From: Streptomyces malaysiense
GTDB taxonomy: Bacteria > Actinomycetota > Actinomycetes > Streptomycetales > Streptomycetaceae
Direction of reading: 5' to 3'
DNA length: 64,000 nt
Assembly (NCBI RefSeq): GCF_000980885.2
Contig: NZ_LBDA02000080.1
Location: 62,001-126,000 of the forward strand
Shown: positions 34,771 to 43,093 of the stretch, one piece after another
Layout: each line of letters begins with the position of its first letter
How positions within the stretch are numbered: the stretch's first letter is position 1
Position numbers and translations under genes: made by a program
The notes under the pieces: model-generated
The model's input: the letters and a program-made list of their open reading frames with translations, nothing else
What the model was told of the DNA's origin: nothing
Databases searched by the model: none

Positions 34771-36465
34771 TCAGAACGAGAACGGGATGTAGCAGACGGC
34801 GGCCAGTACGACGGCGCCCCAGCCCAGCAGCGCCGGCCTCCGGTACCAGGCGTCGTCACCGGGCGCCGGCGGCTCCGACATCCCCGGTGACCGGGTGCCG
34901 TAGACCAGGCCCTGGAGCTCCTGCGCCGGTTTCGGCTCGGTGAACAGCGACACCAGGACCATCACGACCGCGCCGGCGACGAACCCGGCGATCGCCGAGA
35001 CGAAGTTGGCGCCCTGGTCGGAGGGGATGGAGACGATCCCCCTCTTGTAGAGGACGAAGTAGTTGACCATCGCGGTGACGGTGCCCGCCAGCAGCCCCCA
35101 GAAGCCGGACTTCACCGACGCCCGCTTCCAGAACATGCCGATGATGAAGACGACGAACATCGGCACGTTGAAGAAGGAGAACAGCGTCTGGAGGTAGGCC
35201 ATGATGTTGGAGAAGGACGAGGCGAGGAACGCCGTGCCCACCGACGCGCAGACACCGATCACGGTGATCCACCGGCCGAACCGGACGTAGTACCCGTCCT
35301 CCCGCCCGCGCACCACGTACTTCGCCCAGATGTCCGTGGTGAACACGGTGTTGAAGGACGACACGTTGGCCGCCATGCCGGCCATGAACGCGGCGAGCAG
35401 ACCGGTGACCGCGATGCCCAGCACACCGTTGGGCAGCAGCTCCTGCATCAGATAGGGGATCGCGTCGTTGTACTGGAGACCGGAGCCGCTGGTACCGATG
35501 TCCGGCACCAGTGCGGCCGCGACCAGGCCCGGGATCATCACCAGGAAGACGATGAAGATCTTCGGGTACGCGGCGATCAGCGGGGTGCGCTGCCCGGCGG
35601 AGAGGTTCTTCGCGGACAGGGCGCGCTGGACCTCGGCGAAGTTGGTGGTCCAGTAGCCGAAGGAGAGCACGAAGCCGAGACCGAGCACGATCGTCAGCCA
35701 GTTCGCGCCGAGCGGGTTGGTGCTGCCGATGCCGGTGCCGCCCCACGCGGTGGTGAAGTTGTGCCCGTGGGTCTCGGCGAGCTTGTGGGTCAGTCCGCCC
35801 CAGCCGCCGACCTTGCGCAACCCGAGAACGGTGATCGGGATGAGCGCGGCCAGGATCACGAAGAACTGGAGCACCTCGTTGTAGATCGCCGAGGACAGAC
35901 CGCCCAGGGTGATGTACGCGAGGACGAAGGCGCCGGCGACCACGATGGCCACCCACTGGGGCCAGCCCAGCAGGGCCTGGACCACGATCGCGAGCGCGTA
36001 CAGGTTGACGCCGGCGATCAGGATCGCGGCGAAGGCGAACAGGATCGAACTGAGCAGATGGGCTGCCTTGTCGAAGCGCAGCAGCAGGAACTCGGGGACC
36101 GAGCGGACCTTGCTGCCGTAGTAGAAGGGCATCATCACCAGGCCGAGGAAGACCATGGCGGGGATGGCGCCGATCCAGTACCAGTGCACGGTGTAGGCGC
36201 CGTACTGGGCGCTGTTGGCGGCCATGCCGAGGATCTCGGTGGCCGCCAGGTTCGCCGAGATGAAGGCGAGGCCGGTGATCCAGGCGGGCAGCGAGCGTCC
36301 GGACAGGAAGAAGTCGAGGCTGGTCTTGACGGAGCGGCGGGCGGCGAAACCGATACCGAGCACGACGACGAAGTAGATCGCCAGGATCGTGTAGTCCAGC
36401 CAGTTGGTCGGGAGCCGTAGCCCGGCCGCCGCCAGATACGTGTGCGCGTATGTGGGGGTCTGCAT
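34771..36465 (-). CDS. sodium:solute symporter (SSS), probable galactose/glucose transporter
   Basis: This 564-residue protein has about 14 membrane helices. SSS features are the N-terminal FFLSGRSLPAWITGLAFISANLAATEILG (given here as a region, about residues 53-81), GYWTTNFAEVQRALSAKN and NVSSFNTVFTTDIW, the last resembling the Na+ site segment of SglT-type sugar symporters. It starts divergently from galT with a 158-base AT-rich control region between, so galactose uptake is the likely job. A possible promoter lies 36502-36530 on this strand. The substrate is inferred from context. Confidence 0.9.
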   Translation of the reverse strand: MQTPTYAHTYLAAAGLRLPTNWLDYTILAIYFVVVLGIGFAARRSVKTSLDFFLSGRSLPAWITGLAFISANLAATEILGMAANSAQYGAYTVHWYWIGAIPAMVFLGLVMMPFYYGSKVRSVPEFLLLRFDKAAHLLSSILFAFAAILIAGVNLYALAIVVQALLGWPQWVAIVVAGAFVLAYITLGGLSSAIYNEVLQFFVILAALIPITVLGLRKVGGWGGLTHKLAETHGHNFTTAWGGTGIGSTNPLGANWLTIVLGLGFVLSFGYWTTNFAEVQRALSAKNLSAGQRTPLIAAYPKIFIVFLVMIPGLVAAALVPDIGTSGSGLQYNDAIPYLMQELLPNGVLGIAVTGLLAAFMAGMAANVSSFNTVFTTDIWAKYVVRGREDGYYVRFGRWITVIGVCASVGTAFLASSFSNIMAYLQTLFSFFNVPMFVVFIIGMFWKRASVKSGFWGLLAGTVTAMVNYFVLYKRGIVSIPSDQGANFVSAIAGFVAGAVVMVLVSLFTEPKPAQELQGLVYGTRSPGMSEPPAPGDDAWYRRPALLGWGAVVLAAVCYIPFSF

Positions 36466-36623
36466 GAGAACTCGCTTCGTTGCGCGAACTGATCAGAGCG
36501 GAACCTACGCCTGTGTGTTTAGAAAATGAACACTTCTGATGGTGATCTTTGTTCGATTGTGATGATCTGATTCTGTGTCCGGTTGTGGTCTGTTATGTTT
36601 GATTCTGTTGAGAGGAGTCCGGC
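36466..36623. promoter_or_regulatory. divergent control region between the symporter and galT
   Basis: It is unusually AT-rich for the window. For the symporter (minus): TTCATT (36525-36530) and TAGGTT (36502-36507), 17 apart. For galT (plus): a TATGTT box at 36594-36599 and a GAGGAG ribosome site. GATTCTGT occurs at 36569-36576 and 36601-36608, with a related GATTGTGA at 36555. GTGTT...AACAC (36512-36532 region) is an inverted repeat. These may be operators for galactose control. Confidence 0.6.
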
Positions 36624-37685
36624 GTGAAGAAGACCCCGACCCTGCTGGCCGACGGTCGCGAGCTGATCTACTACGACCTGCGGGACGACACCGTGCGCGA
36701 CGCCGTCGACCGCCGCCCGCTGGACCGCACGGCCACCAGCTCCGGGATCCGCCGCGATCCGCTGCTCGGCGACCGGGTCGCAGTCGCCTCCCACCGCCAG
36801 GGCCGCACCTACCACCCGCCGGCCGACCAGTGCCCGCTGTGCCCGACCGAGGGTGAGCGGCTCAGCGAGATCCCGGACTCCTCGTACGACGTCGTCGTCT
36901 TCGAGAACCGCTTCCCCTCGCTGGCCGGCGACTCCGGGCGCTGCGAGGTCGTCTGCTTCACCTCCGACCACGACGCCTCCTTCGCCGATCTGTCCCCCGG
37001 GCAGGGGCGCCTGGTGCTGGACGCGTGGACCGACCGCACGGCGGAGCTGTCGCAGCTGCCCTGTGTCGAGCAGGTGTTCTGCTTCGAGAACCGCGGCGCC
37101 GAGATCGGCGTGACCCTCGGTCACCCGCACGGGCAGATCTACGCCTACCCCTTCACCACCCCGCGCACCGCGCTGATGCTCCGCTCGCTCGCCGCCCACA
37201 AGGAGGCCAACGGCGGGGCGAACCTCTTCGACGCCGTCCTGGAGCGTGAACTCGCCGCCGAGCGGGTCGTCCTGGAGGGTGAACACTGGGTGGCCTTCGT
37301 GCCGTACGCGGCGCACTGGCCGTACGAGGTCCACCTGTACCCCAGGCGCCGCGTCCCCGATCTGCTCGCCCTGGACGAGGCGGCGCGCACAGAGTTTCCC
37401 CAGGTGTATCTGGAACTCTTGAGGCGCTTCGACCGGCTCTTCGGGCCGGGCGAGCCGCCGACGCCGTACATCGCCGCCTGGCACCAGGCGCCGTTCGGCA
37501 CACTCGCCGGCTTCGACGGGGTGACGCGGGAGGACTTCGCGCTCCATCTGGAGCTTTTCACCATCCGCCGCACTTCCGGCAAGCTGAAGTTTCTCGCGGG
37601 TTCCGAGTCCGGCATGAGCGTGTTCATCAACGACGTGCCGCCGGAACGCGCGGCCGAGCGACTGCGAGAGGTAGCGACTTCATGA
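36624..37685 (+). CDS. galT: galactose-1-phosphate uridylyltransferase
   Basis: This 353-residue Leloir enzyme swaps UMP between UDP-glucose and galactose-1-phosphate. The catalytic motif G-H-P-H-G-Q (about residues 167-172) is present, as are zinc-ligand cysteines in QCPLCP (about 72-77) and the N-terminal FENRFPSLAG. The C-terminus carries VAFVPYAAHWPYEVHLYP. Its start is GTG 36624 with AGAGGAG before it. The stop overlaps galE by four bases (ATGA). First gene of galTEK. Confidence 0.96.
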   Translation: MKKTPTLLADGRELIYYDLRDDTVRDAVDRRPLDRTATSSGIRRDPLLGDRVAVASHRQGRTYHPPADQCPLCPTEGERLSEIPDSSYDVVVFENRFPSLAGDSGRCEVVCFTSDHDASFADLSPGQGRLVLDAWTDRTAELSQLPCVEQVFCFENRGAEIGVTLGHPHGQIYAYPFTTPRTALMLRSLAAHKEANGGANLFDAVLERELAAERVVLEGEHWVAFVPYAAHWPYEVHLYPRRRVPDLLALDEAARTEFPQVYLELLRRFDRLFGPGEPPTPYIAAWHQAPFGTLAGFDGVTREDFALHLELFTIRRTSGKLKFLAGSESGMSVFINDVPPERAAERLREVATS

Positions 37686-38644
37686 AGTACCTGGTGACGG
37701 GTGGCGCGGGTTACGTCGGCAGCGTGGTGGCCCGGCATCTGCTGGAGGCCGGACACGAGGTCACCGTCCTCGACAACCTCTCCACCGGCTTTCGCGAGGG
37801 CGTCCCGGCCGGCGCCGGATTCATCGAGGGCGACATCCGCGACGCCGCCAAGTGGCTCGACGCCTCCTACCGCGGCGTGCTGCACTTCGCCGCGTTCTCC
37901 CAGGTCGGTGAGTCCGTGGTGAAGCCCGAGAAGTACTGGGACAACAACGTCGCCGGCACCCTCGCGCTGCTCGGCGCGATGCGCGAGGCCGGCGTGCGCA
38001 CCCTCGTCTTCTCCTCCACGGCCGCCACCTACGGCGAGCCCGAGCAGGTCCCGATCACCGAGAGCGCCCCGACCCGCCCGACCAACCCCTACGGGGCGTC
38101 CAAGCTCGCCGTCGACCACATGATCACCAGCGAGGCGAACGCCCACGGCCTCGCGGCGGTCTCGCTGCGCTACTTCAACGTGGCGGGCGCGTACGGCGCG
38201 TACGGCGAGCGCCACGACCCCGAGTCGCACCTCATCCCGCTCGTCCTCCAGGTCGCCCAGGGCCGCCGCGACGCCATCTCCGTCTACGGCGACGACTACC
38301 CGACGCCCGACGGCACCTGCGTGCGTGACTACATCCACGTGGCCGACCTGGCCGACGCCCACCTGCTGGCACTGACGGCCGCGCGCCCCGGCGAGCACCT
38401 GATCTGCAACCTCGGCAACGGCAACGGCTTCTCCGTCCGCGAGGTCATCGAGACCGTCCGGGAGGTCACCGGGCACCCGATCCCCGAGGTCGTCGCGCCG
38501 CGCCGCGGCGGCGACCCGGCCGTCCTGGTCGCCGCCGCGGACACCGCGCGCGAGAGGCTGGGCTGGAACCCGACCCGGGCACGGCTCGCGGACATCGTCT
38601 CGGATGCCTGGGAGTTCGCGCAGAACCCGTCGAAGGAGAACTAG
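37682..38644 (+). CDS. galE: UDP-glucose 4-epimerase
   Basis: This 320-residue SDR-type epimerase converts UDP-galactose to UDP-glucose. It has the NAD-binding GGAGYVGSVVARHLL start, the catalytic Tyr-x-x-x-Lys in NPYGASK, the Ser/Thr in FSSTAATYG, and the family segments LRYFNVAGAYG and CVRDYIHVADLADAH. Its ATG overlaps the galT stop and its stop touches the galK start, so the three are tightly coupled. Confidence 0.96.
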   Translation: MKYLVTGGAGYVGSVVARHLLEAGHEVTVLDNLSTGFREGVPAGAGFIEGDIRDAAKWLDASYRGVLHFAAFSQVGESVVKPEKYWDNNVAGTLALLGAMREAGVRTLVFSSTAATYGEPEQVPITESAPTRPTNPYGASKLAVDHMITSEANAHGLAAVSLRYFNVAGAYGAYGERHDPESHLIPLVLQVAQGRRDAISVYGDDYPTPDGTCVRDYIHVADLADAHLLALTAARPGEHLICNLGNGNGFSVREVIETVREVTGHPIPEVVAPRRGGDPAVLVAAADTARERLGWNPTRARLADIVSDAWEFAQNPSKEN

Positions 38645-39798
38645 TGGGGGCACAGCAGGTCGCCGAGCGCTTCACCGAGCTGTACGGAGCGCGCCCGCAG
38701 GGAGTGTGGGCGGCGCCGGGACGGGTCAACCTGATCGGCGAGCACACCGACTACAACGACGGCTTCGTCATGCCGTTCGCACTGCCCCAGCAGGCGGTCG
38801 CGGCGGTCTCCCGCCGGGACGACGGCCTGCTGCGCCTGCATTCGGCGGACATGGCCGGCGGCGTCGTGGAGCTGCGCCTCGACGCCCTCGCGCCGGGCGG
38901 CGACCCCGCCTGGACGGCGTATCCGGCGGGCGTCGTCTGGGCCCTGCGCGAGGCGGGCCACCCGGTCACCGGCGCGGACATCCACCTCTCCTCGACCGTG
39001 CCCACCGGCGCGGGCCTCTCCTCCTCCGCCGCCCTGGAGGTCGTGATCGCCCTCGCGCTGCGCGACCTGTACGGCCTCGACCTCGCCCGGTGGCAGCTCG
39101 CCCGGCTGTGCCAGCGCGCCGAGAACGTCTACGTCGGCGCGCCGACCGGGATCATGGACCAGACCGCGGCCGCGTGCTGCGAGCCGGGCCACGCCCTCTT
39201 CCTCGACACCCGCGACCTGTCCCAGCGGCAGATCCCCTTCGACCTCGCGGCCGAGGGCCTGCGCCTCCTCGTGGTCGACACCCAGGTCGAGCACGCGCAC
39301 AGCGGCGGCGAGTACGGCAAGCGCCGCGCCGGCTGCGAGAAGGGCGCGGCCCTGCTCGGTGTCGACGCCCTGCGCGACATCGCCCGTGCCGACCTGGACG
39401 CGGCGCTGGCCCGGCTGGGCGAGGAGGAGGAGGTCCGCCGCCTGGTCCGCCATGTCGTCACGGAGGACGAGCGTGTCGAGCGCACGGTGACCCTGCTGCG
39501 CGCCGGCACCCCTCGCGCCATCGGCCCGATCCTCACCGAGGGCCACGCCTCGCTGCGCGACGACTTCCGCATCTCCTGCCCGGAACTGGACCTGGTCGTG
39601 GACACGGCCCTCGCCCGCGGCGCCCTGGGCGCCCGCATGACCGGTGGCGGCTTCGGCGGCTCGGCCGTCGTCCTCACGGAGGCCACCGGGGTCCCCTCGT
39701 TGACCGAGTCCCTGGAAACGGCTTTCGCGGCAGCGGGGTTCAAGACCCCCCGGGTGTTCGAGGCGGTCCCGTCGACGGGGGCCCGCCGGCTGGTCTGA
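38644..39798 (+). CDS. galK: galactokinase
   Basis: This 384-residue GHMP kinase phosphorylates galactose at C1. It has the galactokinase signature GRVNLIGEHTDYNDGFV (about 21-37), the ATP loop VPTGAGLSSSAALEV (about 119-133) and the C-terminal RMTGGGFGGSAVVL. The GTG start overlaps the galE stop by one base, with AAGGAGA before it. It is the last gene of the operon; a hairpin spans its stop and that of the convergent GNAT gene. Confidence 0.96.
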   Translation: MGAQQVAERFTELYGARPQGVWAAPGRVNLIGEHTDYNDGFVMPFALPQQAVAAVSRRDDGLLRLHSADMAGGVVELRLDALAPGGDPAWTAYPAGVVWALREAGHPVTGADIHLSSTVPTGAGLSSSAALEVVIALALRDLYGLDLARWQLARLCQRAENVYVGAPTGIMDQTAAACCEPGHALFLDTRDLSQRQIPFDLAAEGLRLLVVDTQVEHAHSGGEYGKRRAGCEKGAALLGVDALRDIARADLDAALARLGEEEEVRRLVRHVVTEDERVERTVTLLRAGTPRAIGPILTEGHASLRDDFRISCPELDLVVDTALARGALGARMTGGGFGGSAVVLTEATGVPSLTESLETAFAAAGFKTPRVFEAVPSTGARRLV

Positions 39799-39827
39799 CG
39801 CCCGGCCCGGCGGCCGGCGCCCGTCAG
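39795..39827. terminator. bidirectional hairpin spanning two convergent stops
   Basis: CTGACG (39795-39800) pairs with CGTCAG (39822-39827) around inner CCGGC/GCCGG pairing. It includes the galK stop and the GNAT stop. Confidence 0.55.
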
Positions 39828-40267
39828 CGCAGCCGCTTCACCAGGGTGTACTCCGTGATCCCCGGCGGATAGTCGGGGATCTCGCACACCACCTCGTAGC
39901 CCTGTTTGCGGTAGAAGGCCGGGGCCTGGAAGTCCCAGGTCTCCAGGCGGGCGGCGGCGCAGCCGCGGTCGGCGGTGGCGAGGTGCTCGGCGCGGGCCAG
40001 GAGGTGGGAGCCGAGGCCGGTGCCGCGGTGGGCGGCGTCCACCCAGAGGTAGGTGACGTGCAGCCAGGCGGTCCAGGTGTGGCCCACCAGACCGCCCGCG
40101 AGGGCGCCGGCCGGATCGAGGGCCCAGACGTGCAGGGGGACTTCGCGTTCGGCGGGGGTGCCGCGCAGGGCCGCGAGGACCGGGGAGGCCGCCGTGTTGG
40201 TGTCCAGCAGCCGGTTGCGGAGCAGTTCCTGTCGTGCCTTGTCGACTTCCGCCTCGATACGAAACAT
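39824..40267 (-). CDS. GNAT-family N-acetyltransferase
   Basis: This 147-residue acetyltransferase has the acetyl-CoA binding motif in VDAAHRGTGLGSHLLARAEH (about 74-93), followed by LETWDFQAPAFYRKQGYEVV, the usual beta4-alpha4 region. The substrate is unknown. Start choice is open: ATG 40267 and ATG 40279 are both possible and neither has a strong ribosome site. It is convergent with galK and divergent from a LuxR regulator gene. Confidence 0.88.
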   Translation of the reverse strand: MFRIEAEVDKARQELLRNRLLDTNTAASPVLAALRGTPAEREVPLHVWALDPAGALAGGLVGHTWTAWLHVTYLWVDAAHRGTGLGSHLLARAEHLATADRGCAAARLETWDFQAPAFYRKQGYEVVCEIPDYPPGITEYTLVKRLR

Positions 40268-40386
40268 GCGGCACACCATAAACGCGCCGGACGGCCAGTT
40301 CTGTAAATCTCCTTCCGCTGCGTGCCGGTATCCGTACGCTGAGATGCCAGCGACCGGTTGGGGGACGGTGCCGTTCAGGGGGTTCT

Positions 40387-41154
40387 GTGGTTCGTATCCG
40401 AGTCCTGGTCGTGGACGACCACCGCATCTTCGCCGAGTCGCTCGCCGCCGCCCTGGCCGCCGAGCCCGATGTCGAGGTCGCCGCCGCCGGCAGCGGCCCG
40501 GCCGCACTGCGCTGCCTGGAGCGGGCCGTCGCCGAGGGCCGCCGCTACGACGTCCTGCTCGTGGACGCCGACCTGGGCGGCAGGCCGGTCGGCGGCCGTT
40601 CGCCGGTACCCGTGCGGGACACGGACGAAGAGGGACTGGTCGACGGGCTCTCGCTGGTCGCGGGGGTGCGCGCCGCCCACCCCGCCGTACGCACCGTCGT
40701 CCTCGCCGGGAAGGACGATCCGCGCCGCGCCGCCCTCGCGCTCGGCGCCGGCGCCTGCGGCTGGGTCGCCAAGGACTGCTCCCTGTCTCGGCTGCTCGCG
40801 GTGATCCGGGGCGTGCTGCGCGACGAGACGCATCTGCCGCCCGCCCTGCTGACCGGCGTGCTCAAGGAGCTGACCGCCGCCCGCAGACACCGCAGCGAGA
40901 GCGAACGCCTGGTGGAGTCCCTCACGCCGAGGGAACGCGAGGTGCTGCGCTGCATGGTCGCCGGCCTGGGCCGCAAGGCCGTCGCCGAGCGGCTGTACCT
41001 CTCCCCGCACACCGTCCGCACCCATATGCAGAACGTCCTCGGCAAGCTCGGCGTCCACTCCACCCTGGCCGCCGTGGCGCTCGCCCGCCGGGCCGGGGTG
41101 GGCCCGGTGGACCTAGCCGGGAATGTTGTCGAACGGGGCGGTCAACTGGCGTAG
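40387..41154 (+). CDS. NarL/LuxR-type response regulator
   Basis: This 255-residue regulator has a receiver with VLVVDDHRIF (acidic pair), probable phospho-acceptor Asp in VLLVDADLGG (near 58), an insertion of about 20 residues after it (RSPVPVRDTDEEGL), and the conserved Lys in GWVAKD. The LuxR helix-turn-helix is at about 180-240 (SLTPREREVLRCMVAGLG, SPHTVRTHMQNVLGKLGVHS). GTG 40387 has AGGGGG before it. No kinase is adjacent. Its last 42 bases overlap the end of the convergent MarR gene. Confidence 0.9.
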   Translation: MVRIRVLVVDDHRIFAESLAAALAAEPDVEVAAAGSGPAALRCLERAVAEGRRYDVLLVDADLGGRPVGGRSPVPVRDTDEEGLVDGLSLVAGVRAAHPAVRTVVLAGKDDPRRAALALGAGACGWVAKDCSLSRLLAVIRGVLRDETHLPPALLTGVLKELTAARRHRSESERLVESLTPREREVLRCMVAGLGRKAVAERLYLSPHTVRTHMQNVLGKLGVHSTLAAVALARRAGVGPVDLAGNVVERGGQLA

Positions 41155-41610
41155 CAGGCCCGCCAGTTCGGCCCGCTGCGCCCGGGACAGCTCACCGAGG
41201 ATGGCCCGTTCCTGCGCCAGCAGCCCCGCGAGGGACTGGTCGGCGCGGTCCCGTCCGGTGTCCGTCAGACGCACCAGCACACCGCGCCGGTCGCTCGGAT
41301 CGGGGAGCCGTTCGACCAGGCCCTTCTTCGCCAGGCGGTCGATCCGGTTGGTCATGGTGCCCGAGGTGACCAGGGTCTGGGTCAGCAGCTGTCCGGGGGA
41401 GAGCTGGTACGGCGTGCCCGCGCGCCGCAGCGCGGTCAGCACGTCGAACTCCCAGGGTTCCAGGTGGTGTTCCGCGAACGCGAGCCGGCGGGCGCGGTCC
41501 AGGTGCCGGGCGAGCCGGCTCACCCGGCTGAGCACTTCCAGCGGCTCCACGTCGAGGTCCGGACGCTCCCGGCGCCACGCTGCGACCAGCCGATCGACCT
41601 CGTCCTCCAT
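41113..41610 (-). CDS. MarR-family transcriptional regulator
   Basis: This 165-residue winged-helix regulator has LEPWEFDVLTALRRAG, the recognition region TLVTSGTMTNRIDRLAKKGL and the wing RLPDPSDRRGVLVRLTDTG. It is divergent from a methyltransferase gene, with overlapping palindromes between, and should repress both. A TACACT box six bases before the ATG suggests a leaderless transcript. Its 3' end overlaps the LuxR gene by 42 bases on the opposite strand. The ligand is unknown. Confidence 0.92.
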   Translation of the reverse strand: MEDEVDRLVAAWRRERPDLDVEPLEVLSRVSRLARHLDRARRLAFAEHHLEPWEFDVLTALRRAGTPYQLSPGQLLTQTLVTSGTMTNRIDRLAKKGLVERLPDPSDRRGVLVRLTDTGRDRADQSLAGLLAQERAILGELSRAQRAELAGLLRQLTAPFDNIPG

Positions 41611-41667
41611 GGGATCAGTGTAGTGGTTGTGTCGATGTGAAGTCTCTTGGAGTCGAGTATCTGTTCA

Positions 41668-41690
41668 TCAAGTATCTTGACATCGAGATA
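41668..41690. promoter_or_regulatory. MarR-type operator candidate
   Basis: An 18-base imperfect palindrome TATCTTGACATCGAGATA (41673-41690, 14 of 18 symmetric) overlaps TCAAG-TAT-CTTGA (41668-41680). Related half-sites (CGAGTATCT) lie just upstream. It sits in the MarR/methyltransferase divergent promoter. Confidence 0.65.
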
Positions 41691-41713
41691 TATGTGGCGG
41701 GAAGGTGGATGTC

Positions 41714-42526
41714 ATGACGACACCGACCTGGGACCCCGGCCAGTACCTCCGGCACGCCGGCCACCGCGCCCGCCCCTTCGCCGACCTCCTCGCCCGGGTC
41801 CCCGACCTGCCCGGCGCCCGGCCCCGCATCGCCGACCTCGGCTGCGGCCCCGGCAACGCCACCGCCACCCTCGCCCGGCGCTGGCCCACCGCGCACATCA
41901 CCGGGTACGACAACTCGCCCGAGATGCTGGACGCGGCCCACACCGGGCACGAGGGCCCCACCCACGGCGGCGGCCGCCTGGACTTCGCCCACGCCGACGC
42001 CCGCACCTGGGCGCCCGAGGAGCCGTACGACCTGATCGTCTCCAACGCCACCCTCCAGTGGGTGCCGGGGCACCTCGACCGGTTCGCCGACTGGACCGGG
42101 GCGCTCAGGCCCGGCGGGACCCTCGCCTTCCAGATGCCGGACAACGTCGACGCCCCGCAGCACGTCCTCATGCGCGAACTGGCCGCCACCCCGCGCTGGC
42201 GGGACCGGCTCGCCGACGTCCCGCGCCGCACCGACTCCGTGCACACCCCCGGCGCCTACCTGGACCGCCTCGCTCGCCTCGGCTGCGCCACCGACGTCTG
42301 GCGGACCACGTACCTCCACGTCCTGGAGGGCGAGGACCCGGTCCTCGACTGGGTGAAGGGCACCGGCCTGCGGCCCGTCCTGACCGTGCTCGCCGACGAT
42401 CCCGAGGCCCGGGAGGCGTTCCTCGCCGAGTACCGCGACCTGCTGCGCGCGGCCTACCCGAAGGCGCCCTACGGCACCGTCCTGCCCTTCCGCCGCCTGT
42501 TCGCCGTCGCTGTGAAGGAGGCCTGA
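41714..42526 (+). CDS. tam: trans-aconitate 2-methyltransferase (class I SAM-dependent)
   Basis: This 270-residue methyltransferase has the SAM motif IADLGCGPGNATATLARRWP (about 37-56), GYDNSPEMLDAA, the acidic FAHADARTWAPEEPYDLIVS and NATLQWVPGHLDRFADW, closely matching Tam, which esterifies trans-aconitate to relieve aconitase inhibition. ATG 41714 is used because GGAAGG lies eight bases before it; GTG 41705 has no room for a ribosome site. Its promoter region carries a MarR-type operator. A VOC gene follows after two bases. Confidence 0.88.
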   Translation: MTTPTWDPGQYLRHAGHRARPFADLLARVPDLPGARPRIADLGCGPGNATATLARRWPTAHITGYDNSPEMLDAAHTGHEGPTHGGGRLDFAHADARTWAPEEPYDLIVSNATLQWVPGHLDRFADWTGALRPGGTLAFQMPDNVDAPQHVLMRELAATPRWRDRLADVPRRTDSVHTPGAYLDRLARLGCATDVWRTTYLHVLEGEDPVLDWVKGTGLRPVLTVLADDPEAREAFLAEYRDLLRAAYPKAPYGTVLPFRRLFAVAVKEA

Positions 42527-42528
42527 GC

Positions 42529-42891
42529 GTGCTCGTCGCCCTCGATCACGTGCAGCTCGCGGCGCCCCCCGGATCGGAGAACGCGCTGCGCTCGTACTAC
42601 GTCGGGATCCTCGGCATGACCGAGGTGGCCAAACCGCCGGTGCTCGCGGCCCGCGGCGGCTGCTGGTTCGAGGCCGGCCCCGTCCGCCTCCACCTCGGCA
42701 CCGAACCCGGCTTCCGCCCCGCGAAGAAGGCCCACCCCGGCCTCCGCGTCCGCGGCATCGAGGCGTACGCCACCCGGATCGCCGCTCAGGGCGCCCCCGT
42801 GACCTGGGACGACGACCTCCCGGGCCATCTGCGCTTCTACTCCGAGGACCCGGTCGGCAACCGGCTGGAGTTCCTGGAGCCGCGGCACTAG
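42529..42891 (+). CDS. VOC-family (glyoxalase/bleomycin resistance fold) protein
   Basis: This 120-residue protein has the paired beta-alpha-beta-beta-beta modules of the vicinal oxygen chelate fold: LDHVQLAAPPG, YYVGILGMTEV, GCWFEAGPVRLHLG, and the C-terminal FYSEDPVGNRLEFLEP with the metal-ligand Glu. Only one VOC domain is present, so it should dimerise. GTG 42529 has AAGGAGG before it inside the end of tam, so the two are translated together. The substrate is unknown. Confidence 0.92.
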   Translation: MLVALDHVQLAAPPGSENALRSYYVGILGMTEVAKPPVLAARGGCWFEAGPVRLHLGTEPGFRPAKKAHPGLRVRGIEAYATRIAAQGAPVTWDDDLPGHLRFYSEDPVGNRLEFLEPRH

Positions 42892-43032
42892 ATCCTCCGT
42901 CACCTGTGGTGACACGGGGAGCGCGGCCACATGCCCGTGATCGGTCGGGGCGATGGTCTCGCGGCCGTGCGCGGCGCGACGGACGAGGCCGCCGAGCCGG
43001 GAACGAGCGGAACTGATCGCGATCCGAGCCAT
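42892..43032 (-). pseudogene. relic of a Phd/YefM-type antitoxin
   Basis: On the minus strand ATG 43032 begins MARIAISSARSRLGGLVRRA, followed by AHGRETIAPTDHGHVAALPV. This is the DNA-binding N-terminal half of Phd/YefM antitoxins (usually about 80-90 residues). After about 47 residues the similarity ends, and the frame runs on antisense to the VOC gene. No toxin gene is beside it. It looks like the remains of a lost toxin-antitoxin pair. Confidence 0.6.
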
Positions 43033-43093
43033 GCGGCCATGACGCCGCAAGGTGTACTCACGTGACCACCGGTGTCACCTTCTCCGGCGGGCC

